Shown: one piece after another, positions 6,864 through 15,168 of the stretch
How positions within the stretch are numbered: the stretch's first letter is position 1
How the letters are laid out: each line of letters starts with the position of its first letter
Assembly: GCA_964410125.1 (NCBI GenBank)
Contig: CAYPGQ010000065.1
Location: 1 to 23,023 of the forward strand
Length of the DNA stretch: 23,023 nt
Reading direction: 5' to 3'
From: G020348385 sp964410125
GTDB lineage: Bacteria; Acidobacteriota; Aminicenantia; Aminicenantales; Aminicenantaceae
The notes under the pieces: model-generated
Told to the model about the DNA's origin: nothing
Database searches by the model: none
What the model saw: only the letters and a program-made list of their open reading frames with translations
Position numbers and translations under genes: made by a program

Positions 6864-9800
6864 ATGACAATCAAATGTCCTAAATGTAACGCTGACAATC
6901 CCGGGACGGCAACCTTCTGTGCCGACTGTGGCACTCAACTTCCATCCTTCGAGGATATCGAAGTCACAGAAACTATGGAAACACCCAAAGAAGAGCTAAC
7001 TACAGGCTCTTCATTTGCTGGGCGTTACCAGATCATCGAGGAGCTGGGCAAAGGTGGTATGGGAAGGGTCTATAAAGTCCTCGATAAAGAAGTCAATGCC
7101 AAGGTCGCCCTTAAACTCATCAAACCCGAAATCGCTGCTGACAAAAAGACAATCGAGAGATTCCGAAATGAACTGAAGGTAGCCCGTGACATCGCCCACA
7201 AGAATGTCTGTCGGATGTACCATTTGGGCAAAGAAGAAGGTGCTTATTACATCACCATGGAGTATGTGTCGGGTGAGGATCTAAAGAGTTTTATCCGAAG
7301 ATCGGGGATCATATCGGTTGGAAAAGCTATTTCCATAGCCAATCAGATTTGTGAGGGTTTATCCGAAGCCCACAGGCTAGGAGTAGTCCATCGTGATTTA
7401 AAGCCTCAGAACATTATGATAGACAAGGAAGGGAACGCCCGAATCATGGACTTCGGTATAGCCCGCTCTTTGAGGGCAAAAGGAATCACAGGATCAGGTG
7501 TTATGATCGGCACTCCAGAGTACATGTCTCCCGAACAGGTAGAGGGGAAAGAGGCTGATCAACGGGCAGATATCTATTCCCTTGGAGTGATCCTTTATGA
7601 GATGGTTACGGGTAAGGTTCCTTTTGAAGGTGACACACCCTTCTCGATAGGTGTCAAGCAAAAAAGCGAGATTCCTTGTCCTCCCATAGAAATCAATGAG
7701 CAGATTCCAGAGGACCTGAACCGGGTGATTCTCAAGTGCATGGAAAAGGATAAAGAGAAAAGGTATCAGAGTGTTGGTGAGCTTCATTCTGAATTTATGA
7801 ACCTTGAGAAAGGTGTTCCGACCACTGAAAGAATTATCCCAGCAAGAAAACCCCTCACTTCCAGAGAGATAACTGTCCAATTTAGCCTAAAAAAGCTATT
7901 CATCCCAGCCATAATAGGTGTTTTAATTGTTATAGCCGCAATTGTAATCTGGCAGCTTCTTTCGCAAAAAGAAACCATATCTGTGCCTACAGACAAACCT
8001 ATCCTGGCTGTCATGTATTTTGAGAACCATACAGGAGATGAGAATCTGGATCACTGGAAAAAGATGATTCCTGGTCTGGTCATCGCTGATCTCACACAGT
8101 CAAAATATATCGAGGTCTTGAGTGGGGAAAAGCTGTATAAAATTCTAAGCGACCTCAACCAGGTGGATGCAAAGAGTTATTCTTCAGACATTTTGAGGCA
8201 GGTAGCAACCAGAGGAAGAGTCAACCACATATTGGTCGGTAATTATGCCAAGGCGGGAGAGCTCATAAGAATCAATGCGACCCTGCAGGATGCTCGTACA
8301 GAAAAAATAGTCGGTTCTGAGGGAGTGGAAGGGAAGGGAGAGGAAAGTATTTTCCCCATGATTGACGAGTTAACGAGGAGAATCAAAACGAATTTAAAGC
8401 TTTCAGATGAAGAAATTGCAAGCGATATCGATAGAGAAGTGGGGAAAATAACATCCAGTTCAACTGAAGCCTACAGATATTACATCGAAGGGAGAGATTA
8501 TTTCAACAGGGGCGAGGGGCGCAAAAGTATCCAATCTATGGAGAAGGCAATCGCTATCGATCCTGAGTTTGCCATGGCGTGCAGATCCATTGCAATGACT
8601 TACAGCAATTATGGTTATGAGTCTGCAATGAAGAAGTACATTCATAAAGCATTTGAATTGACGGATCGACTTTCGGATAGAGAGAGATACCTCATCCAGG
8701 GCGAATTCCACAGGATGTCAGAGAGAACATATGATAAAGCCTTTGAAGCCTACGATAAGTTATTGGAAATCTATCCAACTGACCCTATTGGAACTGTTAA
8801 TCTCGGGATATTGTATTACGAATTGGAAGAATGGGATAAAGCCATAGAACGCTTTAAAGTAACAATCCAGAATAAGGATGAGACCTTTTTCTCTTATTTT
8901 AATATTGCAGGAGCATATGCGGCTAAAGGATTGTATGATAAAGCACAGGAAGTTCTTGAGTATTATCTCGATAATTTTCCAGACGATCCAATCATCCGTT
9001 GGGCATTAGCTCATAATTACATCTGTCAGGGAAAATACGATCTCGCTTTTGATGAGTTGGAAAGAGCCATATCTTTTTTCCAACATTGGTATTTTATCTT
9101 TACGAAAGGAGATCTTTACCTTTATACAGGAGATCTGTTGAAAGCGGAAAAAGAATATCAGAAACTCCTGGAAGTAACCGAACCATCGGCCCAGAACATG
9201 GGTATAGAGCGTTTGGCAGCGTTATATATTTTGCAGGGAAGGTTTAACAGAGCAAAAGATCAATTCAAACAAGCAATTGAACATGCAGATAATATCGGGG
9301 AAAAGGCCTGGAAATCTACCGCCCATCTTCTCTTGGCAGCGATATATTTAAATACCGGAAATCCTGAAAACGCATTAAACGAGCTGGAAATCGTTTGGAA
9401 AATAGCCACGGCAGAGGAATTGCAGATCGATCAAAGAATGGCATTACTGGGAAAAACACGTGCCTACCTTGATATGAAGCTGCTGGATGATGCTCAAAGA
9501 GTAGGGGATGAGCTTGAGGATTCGATCCGAAAAGGAATAAATCAGAAACTTATGAGATATTTTTATCTTTTGAAGGGAAAGATAGAACTGGAGAGAGAGA
9601 ATTATCTCAGCGCCATCGAACAATTCAAGAAAGCAATCTCTTTATTACCTTCCCAATACGATGCTATTTACGGCGAAAATCATGCAGAATTTTTTGATTC
9701 CCTGGCTTTAGCGTATTACAAGGCTGGGGATTCAGAAGCAGCTCGAGAAGAGTATGAAAAAATAACGAAACTGACATCGGGTAGATTATGGGATGGAGAC

Positions 9801-9989
9801 ATCTATGCTAAAAGCTTCTACATGCTGGGGAAGATTCACGAACAGCAAGGTGACACAGCCCAAGCCATAGAGCACTACGAAAAATTCCTCTCCCTCTGGA
9901 AGGATGCTGACCCTGGTATCGCTGAAGTAGAGGATGCCCGCAAGAGGCTGGAGAATCTTAGTACTCTAAAACGGCATATTTATCCCTGA
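6864..9989 (+). CDS. Zinc-ribbon membrane Ser/Thr protein kinase with extracytoplasmic TPR region
   Basis: A 1041-aa one-pass receptor-like kinase. Cys5, Cys8, Cys19 and Cys22 form an N-terminal zinc ribbon. The kinase domain spans about 54-315: glycine loop GKGGMG at 62-67, Lys84 in VALK, HRDLKPQN at 176-183 with catalytic Asp178, DFG at 196-198 and GTPEYMSPEQ at 217-226; every key residue is present. A membrane helix follows (about 345-367). Outside, residues 378-515 resemble the TolB/FlgO-like domain that often begins such sensor regions (ILAVMYFENHTGDENL), and the remaining 500 residues are TPR repeats ending in WKDADPGIAEVEDARKRLE. The start is preceded only by a weak AAAGGG. The gene has no operon partner. 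The paralogous pieces at 911, 13236, 18163, 22647 and 22804 show it belongs to an expanded family. The role is presumably sensing and phosphorylation; substrates are unknown. Confidence 0.95.
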   Translation: MTIKCPKCNADNPGTATFCADCGTQLPSFEDIEVTETMETPKEELTTGSSFAGRYQIIEELGKGGMGRVYKVLDKEVNAKVALKLIKPEIAADKKTIERFRNELKVARDIAHKNVCRMYHLGKEEGAYYITMEYVSGEDLKSFIRRSGIISVGKAISIANQICEGLSEAHRLGVVHRDLKPQNIMIDKEGNARIMDFGIARSLRAKGITGSGVMIGTPEYMSPEQVEGKEADQRADIYSLGVILYEMVTGKVPFEGDTPFSIGVKQKSEIPCPPIEINEQIPEDLNRVILKCMEKDKEKRYQSVGELHSEFMNLEKGVPTTERIIPARKPLTSREITVQFSLKKLFIPAIIGVLIVIAAIVIWQLLSQKETISVPTDKPILAVMYFENHTGDENLDHWKKMIPGLVIADLTQSKYIEVLSGEKLYKILSDLNQVDAKSYSSDILRQVATRGRVNHILVGNYAKAGELIRINATLQDARTEKIVGSEGVEGKGEESIFPMIDELTRRIKTNLKLSDEEIASDIDREVGKITSSSTEAYRYYIEGRDYFNRGEGRKSIQSMEKAIAIDPEFAMACRSIAMTYSNYGYESAMKKYIHKAFELTDRLSDRERYLIQGEFHRMSERTYDKAFEAYDKLLEIYPTDPIGTVNLGILYYELEEWDKAIERFKVTIQNKDETFFSYFNIAGAYAAKGLYDKAQEVLEYYLDNFPDDPIIRWALAHNYICQGKYDLAFDELERAISFFQHWYFIFTKGDLYLYTGDLLKAEKEYQKLLEVTEPSAQNMGIERLAALYILQGRFNRAKDQFKQAIEHADNIGEKAWKSTAHLLLAAIYLNTGNPENALNELEIVWKIATAEELQIDQRMALLGKTRAYLDMKLLDDAQRVGDELEDSIRKGINQKLMRYFYLLKGKIELERENYLSAIEQFKKAISLLPSQYDAIYGENHAEFFDSLALAYYKAGDSEAAREEYEKITKLTSGRLWDGDIYAKSFYMLGKIHEQQGDTAQAIEHYEKFLSLWKDADPGIAEVEDARKRLENLSTLKRHIYP

Positions 9990-10035
9990 AAATACACAAA
10001 TAAGGATCTTTTTTGGCCCTAAATGGGATAAATAT
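9976..10035. terminator. Inverted repeat between convergent kinase and methyltransferase genes
   Basis: ATATTTATCCC (9976-9986) and GGGATAAATAT (10025-10035) are perfect 11-bp arms around a 38-bp loop; the first arm is the last coding sequence of the kinase before its TGA. The second arm is followed by TTTTAG. Its place between convergent genes suggests a bidirectional terminator, but the long loop makes this weak. Confidence 0.35.
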
Positions 10036-10061
10036 TTTAGTCTTTTCGAGCGCGGATTCTC

Positions 10062-10670
10062 CTATTTGAATTCGAAAACGTACTCCTGGATGCCGTGACG
10101 CAACAGGAAGGAACAGGATACAGTGAATTGCTCCATGAGTTTGACGATATCCCGCGGCTGATGGCGTGGGCTTGGTCTGGTTTCCTGGGTTGGTATTTCG
10201 TGGATCATCTGTTCGCGGTTGAGAATTCTGAACATCGTGGGTGATGCAGGGATGTCCGGAAGAATTGAGATCATCGCGAATAGCCTGGTCCCGGGACGGC
10301 ACCAGCGGCTCAGCCTCTGAACAAGCACCGCGAGTTCCCGCAGATCGAAGTAATTGAAAAGGTCCCAGACAAGGATAATGTCAAAAACCGTTTCATCACT
10401 GAACGGAAGCAGCACGGAAAACGCTTCCTCATCGCACTCCTCCTCTGGTTTAACCGCTGCTTTCAACTCCCGGTAACTGCGATAGAAGTCCTGGATATGC
10501 AGCCTACAGGAGAATTGCGACCAGAATTGCACATTATCTTCAAGGGCGGGGCCAAGATCCAGGATGGAGTAAGTTCGATCGTCCTGCACCGTGTCAAGCA
10601 GCGCATTCAGTCCGAGCGATTTGCAATCTGTAGAAGAAACCACGGTTTCTCGATGGGCACTCTGAGTCAT
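10062..10670 (-). CDS. Class I SAM-dependent methyltransferase-like protein
   Basis: A 202-aa protein. ILDLGPALEDNV matches motif I of Rossmann-type methyltransferases in a degenerate form (one glycine of GxGxG kept), and FDIILVWDLFNYFD matches motif IV with the following helix; RLSRWCRPGTRLFAMIS fits the beta5 strand region. No substrate is indicated. The ATG at 10670 has a poor ribosome site (GAAGCATCCC). It lies 49 bp downstream of the bactofilin gene on the same strand, so the two are probably one operon driven from 11365. The weak motif I leaves open that the protein binds SAM poorly or is a non-catalytic relative. Confidence 0.7.
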   Translation of the reverse strand: MTQSAHRETVVSSTDCKSLGLNALLDTVQDDRTYSILDLGPALEDNVQFWSQFSCRLHIQDFYRSYRELKAAVKPEEECDEEAFSVLLPFSDETVFDIILVWDLFNYFDLRELAVLVQRLSRWCRPGTRLFAMISILPDIPASPTMFRILNREQMIHEIPTQETRPSPRHQPRDIVKLMEQFTVSCSFLLRHGIQEYVFEFK

Positions 10671-10719
10671 GGGATGCTTCGCCGAAAGTTCTCTCTGCGG
10701 GCTGACTCGTGCTGTTGTA

Positions 10720-11235
10720 TTAGACCTTATCCCCGGACTTATCCAAATTTTGCAGCTGATGTAACGGAGGCTTCACTGCAGCAGTGTCTTTTTTTAACGG
10801 TTTTGCTTCTTCTGCTGGTTTGGAGGTCATGTCGATGCTGCCTTTGAAATCCGACCCGTCCTCCAGACTCACACGTGCGGCAAAAAGGTTGCCTCGCACC
10901 TTGCTAGATTTCCGCAAGATAATCTGCTCTGATCCATAAAGATTACCTTTGACATCTCCCATAATGACGATGCTCCGTCCATGGATATCAGCCTTGATGC
11001 GCCCGTTCGTACCGATTGTGACGTTGTGCTGATCCAGTTCGATCTTACCATCGATCTTGCCCTCCACAAACAGATCCTCGCCGCCCGAGAGGCTGCCCTC
11101 GATCTTGATAGAAGAACCGATCAAAGCCTGTCCCTTGGCAGACGGTGGTTGACTCTGTGGGGCCGATTGCTGTGGTGAGTTTTGAAAGGGAGTTTGGATT
11201 GGAGGACTGTCCTTTTCCGATTTTTTCCAGCTCAT
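10720..11235 (-). CDS. Bactofilin (polymer-forming cytoskeletal protein)
   Basis: A 171-aa protein with a disordered Ser/Gln/Pro-rich N-terminal tail (about 1-38), a central right-handed beta-helix made of short hydrophobic repeats (SIKIEGSLSGGEDLFVEGKI, IELDQHNVTIG, IKADIHGRSIVIMGDVKGN, LRKSSKVRGNLFAARVSLEDG) at about 40-140, and a charged Lys/Pro-rich tail. This is the bactofilin (DUF583) pattern; such proteins polymerise without nucleotide and organise cell-envelope machinery and cell shape. AAGGAGTAAACA before ATG is a strong ribosome site. A promoter with a palindromic spacer lies about 100 bp upstream. The downstream partner is the methyltransferase-like gene. Confidence 0.92.
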   Translation of the reverse strand: MSWKKSEKDSPPIQTPFQNSPQQSAPQSQPPSAKGQALIGSSIKIEGSLSGGEDLFVEGKIDGKIELDQHNVTIGTNGRIKADIHGRSIVIMGDVKGNLYGSEQIILRKSSKVRGNLFAARVSLEDGSDFKGSIDMTSKPAEEAKPLKKDTAAVKPPLHQLQNLDKSGDKV

Positions 11236-11335
11236 TGTTTACTCCTTGTCTTTAAATTGAGATTAAAAAATGCCCAGTTCTTCACCGACTGAACGAAGCC
11301 TCCTGTCCCCATTTTGTTCTAGCCCAACTTAAATA

Positions 11336-11365
11336 ATGATAGTCCGATGCCCTATCGGATGTCAA
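11336..11365 (-). promoter_or_regulatory. Bactofilin promoter with a palindrome in the spacer
   Basis: On the minus strand TTGACA (11365-11360) and TATCAT (11341-11336, five of six consensus bases) are 18 bp apart. The spacer contains the inverted repeat TCCGAT-AGGGC-ATCGGA (11359-11343), a likely operator. The leader would be about 95 nt. Confidence 0.6.
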
Positions 11366-11516
11366 GTCTAGTGGCTCGCTAATGCGATGAGCCATAATTT
11401 TTAACGCACATGAAGCCCCAAAATAGCGGCCTGTAATTTTCTTGCGCATTGCACGGGGCAGGGCTAAATCCTCGGCTTTCTACCCTTTTGAATAAAGCAT
11501 GCCACGAGAATTGAAT

Positions 11517-11566
11517 GTGACATAATGTGAAATAATGTGAAATAATGTGAAATAAAGTGACATTTC
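11517..11566. repeat. Five 10-bp direct repeats (iteron-like)
   Basis: Units in order: GTGACATAAT, GTGAAATAAT, GTGAAATAAT, GTGAAATAAA, GTGACATTTC. The spacing of exactly 10 bp puts each copy on nearly the same helix face. The unit GTGAAATAAT also occurs inside palindromes D and E. Confidence 0.85.
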
Positions 11567-11775
11567 TCCATAGCTTATTGACATAAGGCTAATTTCCAAC
11601 AATTATTAAATTAGGGAAATGGCAATTTATTTATGTAGAAGGGAAAATTATATATTAATTATCGTATGAGCTTGCACGCTCTGGCAAAAGAGCTAAGGGC
11701 AGCGATATAAATCAGGATTGGCAAGATCTAGCAGGATCATTGTTGCATAAATAACAAAAAGGGAGGGAATATAAA

Positions 11776-12390
11776 ATGGATAGAACACATAAAGAATCCC
11801 CATTGGATGTCCCGGTCATCATCGATGATGTCAAGGAAACGGGGGAGTTCAAGATGAGCCGCTGCACCTACTTTTCCGTGGCATCCACACTGCTTTCCGC
11901 CGGCCAGTCATTCGATCTTCGCGAAGCGAAAGTCCCATATTTGATGGTCGGGGTGACGGGCGTGATATCTCAGCCTTCTGATAAGTCGCGACTTTTTGAT
12001 GAACCCCAAAAGATCGCCGGTTTCTTCGATGCTGTCGAAGAAAAACCCGATTTCTACGTGGATATCAACGACATCTGGCTGCCTAATTCTGTTTTTGTTG
12101 GGAAAAAGCCGGGGAGAGGGAATGTCTTCAGGATAGGGATTGAACTTTTCAGTGTTGCATTCCGGTTCCAGAACGAGCAGATCACAGAAAGGGAATTTCT
12201 GGATTTCTGTCAAAAAAGGAACATGCCGGCAGAATTTTCTCCAGAAGAAACAGAAGCCTTCTCCATATGGGGGAAGCAGCAGATAGATGATGCAAAAGAG
12301 CATTATCGAACGAGAAAAGAACTCTGGTTGAAACACGTAAACCAGGTCAAGGCAAAATCCTTTGAAGAGCTTAAAGGAGGAAAAAAATGA
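11776..12390 (+). CDS. Unknown 204-aa protein, first gene of a coupled pair
   Basis: I do not recognise this protein. It has no signal peptide, membrane helix or cysteine-rich motif. The N-terminal two thirds alternate short hydrophobic strands (VPYLMVGVTGVIS, FYVDINDIWLPNSVFVG, FRIGIELFSVAFRFQ), suggesting a beta-rich globular domain; the last 70 residues are helical and charged (FSPEETEAFSIWGKQQIDDAKEHYRTRKELW). GGGAGGGAATATAAA precedes the ATG. Its stop overlaps the start of the MBL-fold gene in ATGA, so the two proteins are made in coupled fashion and probably act together. A partner, regulator or antitoxin-like role is possible but unproven. Confidence 0.8.
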   Translation: MDRTHKESPLDVPVIIDDVKETGEFKMSRCTYFSVASTLLSAGQSFDLREAKVPYLMVGVTGVISQPSDKSRLFDEPQKIAGFFDAVEEKPDFYVDINDIWLPNSVFVGKKPGRGNVFRIGIELFSVAFRFQNEQITEREFLDFCQKRNMPAEFSPEETEAFSIWGKQQIDDAKEHYRTRKELWLKHVNQVKAKSFEELKGGKK

Positions 12391-13214
12391 GCCGGTTGAC
12401 TGTAACACTCATTGATGTTGGTTGGGGGGACTCCATTTTGATCGAGTCAGAGGATGATCACGGAAACAAGCAGTTTGCTCTTGTAGACTCAAACGACAAC
12501 GCCGAGATGCGTTCCTCGTATATTTTCCTGAGGAGGCATTTTGAAAAATTAGGAAAGAAAGTCGAGTCGCAGAATAAACCCTTTTTTGAATTTATCATGC
12601 TCTCTCATGCCCATACAGACCATGGGCGCGGCTTGAAGTCCATCATGCAGGTATTCGGGACAAAAAACTTTCTATATCCCAAGTTTCATGATCCCGGAAT
12701 TTGTGCCGAACTGCTTCGTTTTTCCAGAAGGTCTTCCAATGTGGGTCATTTTCAGTCTGTGGACGATTCAGATGCCATTACCTTAGGTGATGCTGTGATC
12801 AGTTTTTTGTGGCCCAAACGCAACGCCGTGCCGCTGCCGGATACCGAAAACAACAACTCTGTTGTCATGAGGCTGAGGCTGGGTAATGACTCTTTGATCC
12901 TGAATGGCGATGCCGAAAAAGAAGTGTGGCAGCAAATCAAGACCAGTATTCCCGATGATACAAAGTTCTTCAAGGTTCCCCATCACGGATCGGTAAACGG
13001 AACGTTTGACGGTCCAAATGCGGCCTGGCTGAACAACTGTCCCCCAGAGGCCTTACTGGGGATCAGCAGCCATGTGACTCCCCATCCCCATCCGTCCCAG
13101 CGGGTGATCGATCTTTTTAATGCCAACCACAGAAGATATTTCCGCACAGACATAAGCTATCATCTCTCTTTCTCCACTGAGGGGAATGGAATAACTCCAG
13201 TCTATTCTCATTAA
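12387..13214 (+). CDS. ComEC/Rec2-like metallo-beta-lactamase-fold hydrolase (soluble)
   Basis: A 275-aa protein made of one MBL domain. The metal motif is SHAHTDHGRG with His74, His76, Asp78, His79; LILNGDAE supplies the later metal-binding Asp, and FKVPHHGS is the HHGS signature of the ComEC/late-competence branch. LTVTLIDVGWGDSILIE corresponds to the family's usual FLDVGQGDA start with QGD changed to WGD. There is no signal peptide or membrane helix, so it is a cytoplasmic enzyme, unlike ComEC itself. Stand-alone members may act as nucleases or phosphodiesterases and appear in several conflict or defence loci. The start overlaps the upstream stop (ATGA), with AAAGGAGGAAAAA as the ribosome site. 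Confidence 0.9.
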   Translation: MSRLTVTLIDVGWGDSILIESEDDHGNKQFALVDSNDNAEMRSSYIFLRRHFEKLGKKVESQNKPFFEFIMLSHAHTDHGRGLKSIMQVFGTKNFLYPKFHDPGICAELLRFSRRSSNVGHFQSVDDSDAITLGDAVISFLWPKRNAVPLPDTENNNSVVMRLRLGNDSLILNGDAEKEVWQQIKTSIPDDTKFFKVPHHGSVNGTFDGPNAAWLNNCPPEALLGISSHVTPHPHPSQRVIDLFNANHRRYFRTDISYHLSFSTEGNGITPVYSH

Positions 13215-13235
13215 TGCCTTAAAGTGTGACGAAAA

Positions 13236-13304
13236 CTTCTCGACCTCAGAAAAGACACTAACCCAGGCATAACAGAGGCAGATGATGCAAGAAAGGGACT
13301 GGAT
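13236..13304 (+). pseudogene. Orphan 3' tail of a TPR kinase gene (tail 1)
   Basis: The frame reads LLDLRKDTNPGITEADDARKGLD. The end of the intact kinase reads FLSLWKDADPGIAEVEDARKRLE, so about 23 codons are colinear, with the PGI-E-DDARK-L core kept. An in-frame stop lies just upstream (13227) and the frame runs on to a stop at 13362 with unrelated sequence. No kinase or TPR body is attached. It separates the MBL gene from the phosphoesterase. Confidence 0.7.
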
Positions 13305-13393
13305 ATAGGGATTTTGACTTTAAGGGCTGTTGCCCGAATAGAAATAGAAAGTAAAAAATGCTAGAAAAACTATAAAAAAAAGGAGGGCATATT

Positions 13394-14153
13394 ATGAAAT
13401 TTATCCATTTAAGCGATCTTCATTTCCATCGTCATGATGTAGACAATAAGGAAATAATTGCAACACTTAAATACGTCAAGGACAATTATAAGAATCATTA
13501 CATTGTAGTTACGGGAGATATTGTTGATGATGGCCATGAAAAACAGTATGACAATGCCTACGAAGCCTTAAAGGAATTTGAGGGGCGGATCTTCATTTCC
13601 CCTGGAAACCATGATTTTGGTGCCGTGGGTGCCTTTTACAGCCTGGAAATGGCCAAACGGTTTGATGAAAAACTTTCCATTCCTTTAAAACAGGGTGGGA
13701 CTTTCTCCGAAGAGAATACGCCTGTTGTCAATGTAGTACGAGAGAATAAATAACGATCAGATTATGTTTATTGCGCTTGATACCAATCTTGAAACGGATC
13801 ATCCTTTTGATTTTGCCTGCGGAAAGGTTGGAGAGAAACAACTAAATTCACTTCATACAATTCTTACAAATCATACTGTTCCAGAAATGAAAAAAATATT
13901 ATTTTTTCATCACCACCCTTTCATACATAATGATCCTTTCATGGAACTCAAAGATGCGATTGAGCTAGCTCGGACAGTATACAATAAAGTAGATGTCATT
14001 TTATTCGGTCACAAACATGTGATAGGAGAATGGAAAAATTGGTGGGGAACAAAATATATTTTGGCCTCTGATAATTCTCCAGGGAAAAGCAAAGCAGCTG
14101 AAATTACAATTGAAAAAGGAATAATAAAAGCCGATTACATTGATATTTATTGA
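13394..14153 (+). pseudogene. Calcineurin-like metallophosphoesterase, split by a frameshift
   Basis: AAAAGGAGGGCATATT precedes ATG at 13394. The first frame (119 codons, to 13753) carries DLH (8-10), GDIVDD (41-46) and GNHD (71-74); the second (13764-14153 as a minimal frame, open further upstream) carries FFHHHP and FGHKH. Together these are the full metal-binding motif set of the family. The frames join when one base is skipped near 13735: the second frame reads YERINNDQIMFIALDTNLE upstream of its ATG. The joined protein would be about 253 aa, a normal size. The break is a real lesion, a sequencing error, or programmed; no slippery heptamer was seen. The family hydrolyses phosphodiesters or phosphomonoesters, including cyclic nucleotides. 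The gene is AT-richer than the MBL pair before it. Confidence 0.82.
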
Positions 14154-14210
14154 TTTAATCGATTGTCACTGCCACAACATAAATTTATACATTGCCTGCT
14201 CAAAAGGTTT

Positions 14211-14321
14211 ATGCCACCGGAATCTGGGCCTGCACAATACCTGGATTTTGCTGAAAAGTCTATTTTGGAGATTGGGCAGAAATTGTTTCAGGAGATGGAT
14301 GAGGCTGGAGGTGAAAAATGA
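14211..14321 (+). CDS. Small ORF or gene remnant upstream of the dipeptidase
   Basis: A 36-codon frame starting MPPESGPAQYLDFAEKSILE and ending in TGA that overlaps the dipeptidase ATG (ATGA). The frame is open back to the phosphoesterase stop. The helical, charged end and the coupling suggest real coding sequence, perhaps the end of a gene whose front is lost. No family recognised; no clear ribosome site at 14211. Confidence 0.35.
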   Translation: MPPESGPAQYLDFAEKSILEIGQKLFQEMDEAGGEK

Positions 14322-14974
14322 ATCGTGATCGATATACTATCATGGATTTGCATGTGCACCCTTCGCTAAAAACCTATTTGTTCGATAAAAAATTGAATAA
14401 GCGGCATAGAACCGGAGGCGCATGGAATCCCTTTGCAATGCGCGTCGATCTCCCAAAAATCATCGATGGGGGAGTGGATGTGATTTTTTCTACTATCTAC
14501 TTGCCAGAGAAGAAAATGATTGAGGATTGCTGGTTTTTGAAATTGCTTACAAATTTTGTTGGTAAAAAATTACGGACAATAACGAAAGACCCTCCGTTCG
14601 AAGTAACGATGAAAATCCTTGAGCACTTCGAAGAAGCTGTATCAATCGCCAAAATAAATGGTGTACATGTAGCAGAAATGGCGAGATCAAAATCCGATCT
14701 CTATCGGATTCTTGACGAAGGGAAGATTGCTGTTATTCACTCAATAGAAGGGGCCCATTCTTTAGAGGGAAAATTAGAGAATGTTAAAACGTTCTTCGAT
14801 AAAGGAGTAAGCCTTTTAACATTGGCTCATTTCTATGAAAATGAAGTCGGATATACCGTTGGAGGCATACCTGAGGATAAAAAATTTCTGTGTTGTTTTA
14901 AGAATGAGAGCGAGCAGCATGGAGGATTGACAGATTTTGGACGAGAAGTGGTCGATTACTCCAGCAATATATGA
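14318..14974 (+). pseudogene. M19 (membrane/renal) dipeptidase-like protein, C-terminally truncated
   Basis: GGAGGTGAAAA before ATG is a strong ribosome site. The protein starts with the metal motif DLHVHP (10-15; the family normally has DGHxD), then carries IHSIEGAHSLEG, matching the bridging-Glu motif, LAHFYENEVG, matching LTH..N, and GLTDFGREVV, a hallmark of M19. M19 enzymes are zinc dipeptidases of about 330-400 residues; here homology stops at residue 212 and a stop follows at 14974. The second-half histidine ligands and the end of the barrel are missing, so it is very probably inactive. A different frame (14931-15104) remains open afterwards with coding-like composition, but it does not resemble M19, so the break may be a deletion junction rather than a single frameshift. 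Confidence 0.72.
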
Positions 14975-15168
14975 AGACGTATTCTGGCCTTATGTCTCCA
15001 GCGGAAAAGCAGAGATTCAACGAGTTGATGCAAAAATGCAAAAAATAGAATCTAACGGCTTGTTTCATCCAAATGCTAAAAGTCCCATAAGTATTATGAT
15101 CTGATAAGGTTTCCATTATTTCTTTCGTCTCGAATAAATTTGAGCGCTTGTCTAAATATAGTGCCAAA

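Larger units (their letters stand above)
11236..11775. other. Intergenic region with bactofilin promoter and direct repeats
   Basis: This 540-bp divergent region contains the bactofilin promoter (11336-11365) and the 10-bp repeat array (11517-11566). The part from 11580 to 11770 is AT-rich and should hold the promoter for the rightward gene pair; a TTGACA at 11578 lacks a good -10. No coding sequence was recognised. Confidence 0.6.

Noticed and set aside
11517..11566. CRISPR-like array
   Set aside because: The repeats are only 10 bp, contiguous and without spacers.
15030..15080. Possible fourth kinase tail (KAEIQRVDAKMQKIESNG)
   Set aside because: Only a loose resemblance to AEVEDAKKRLENL; the PGI core is missing and the frame does not end like the other tails.
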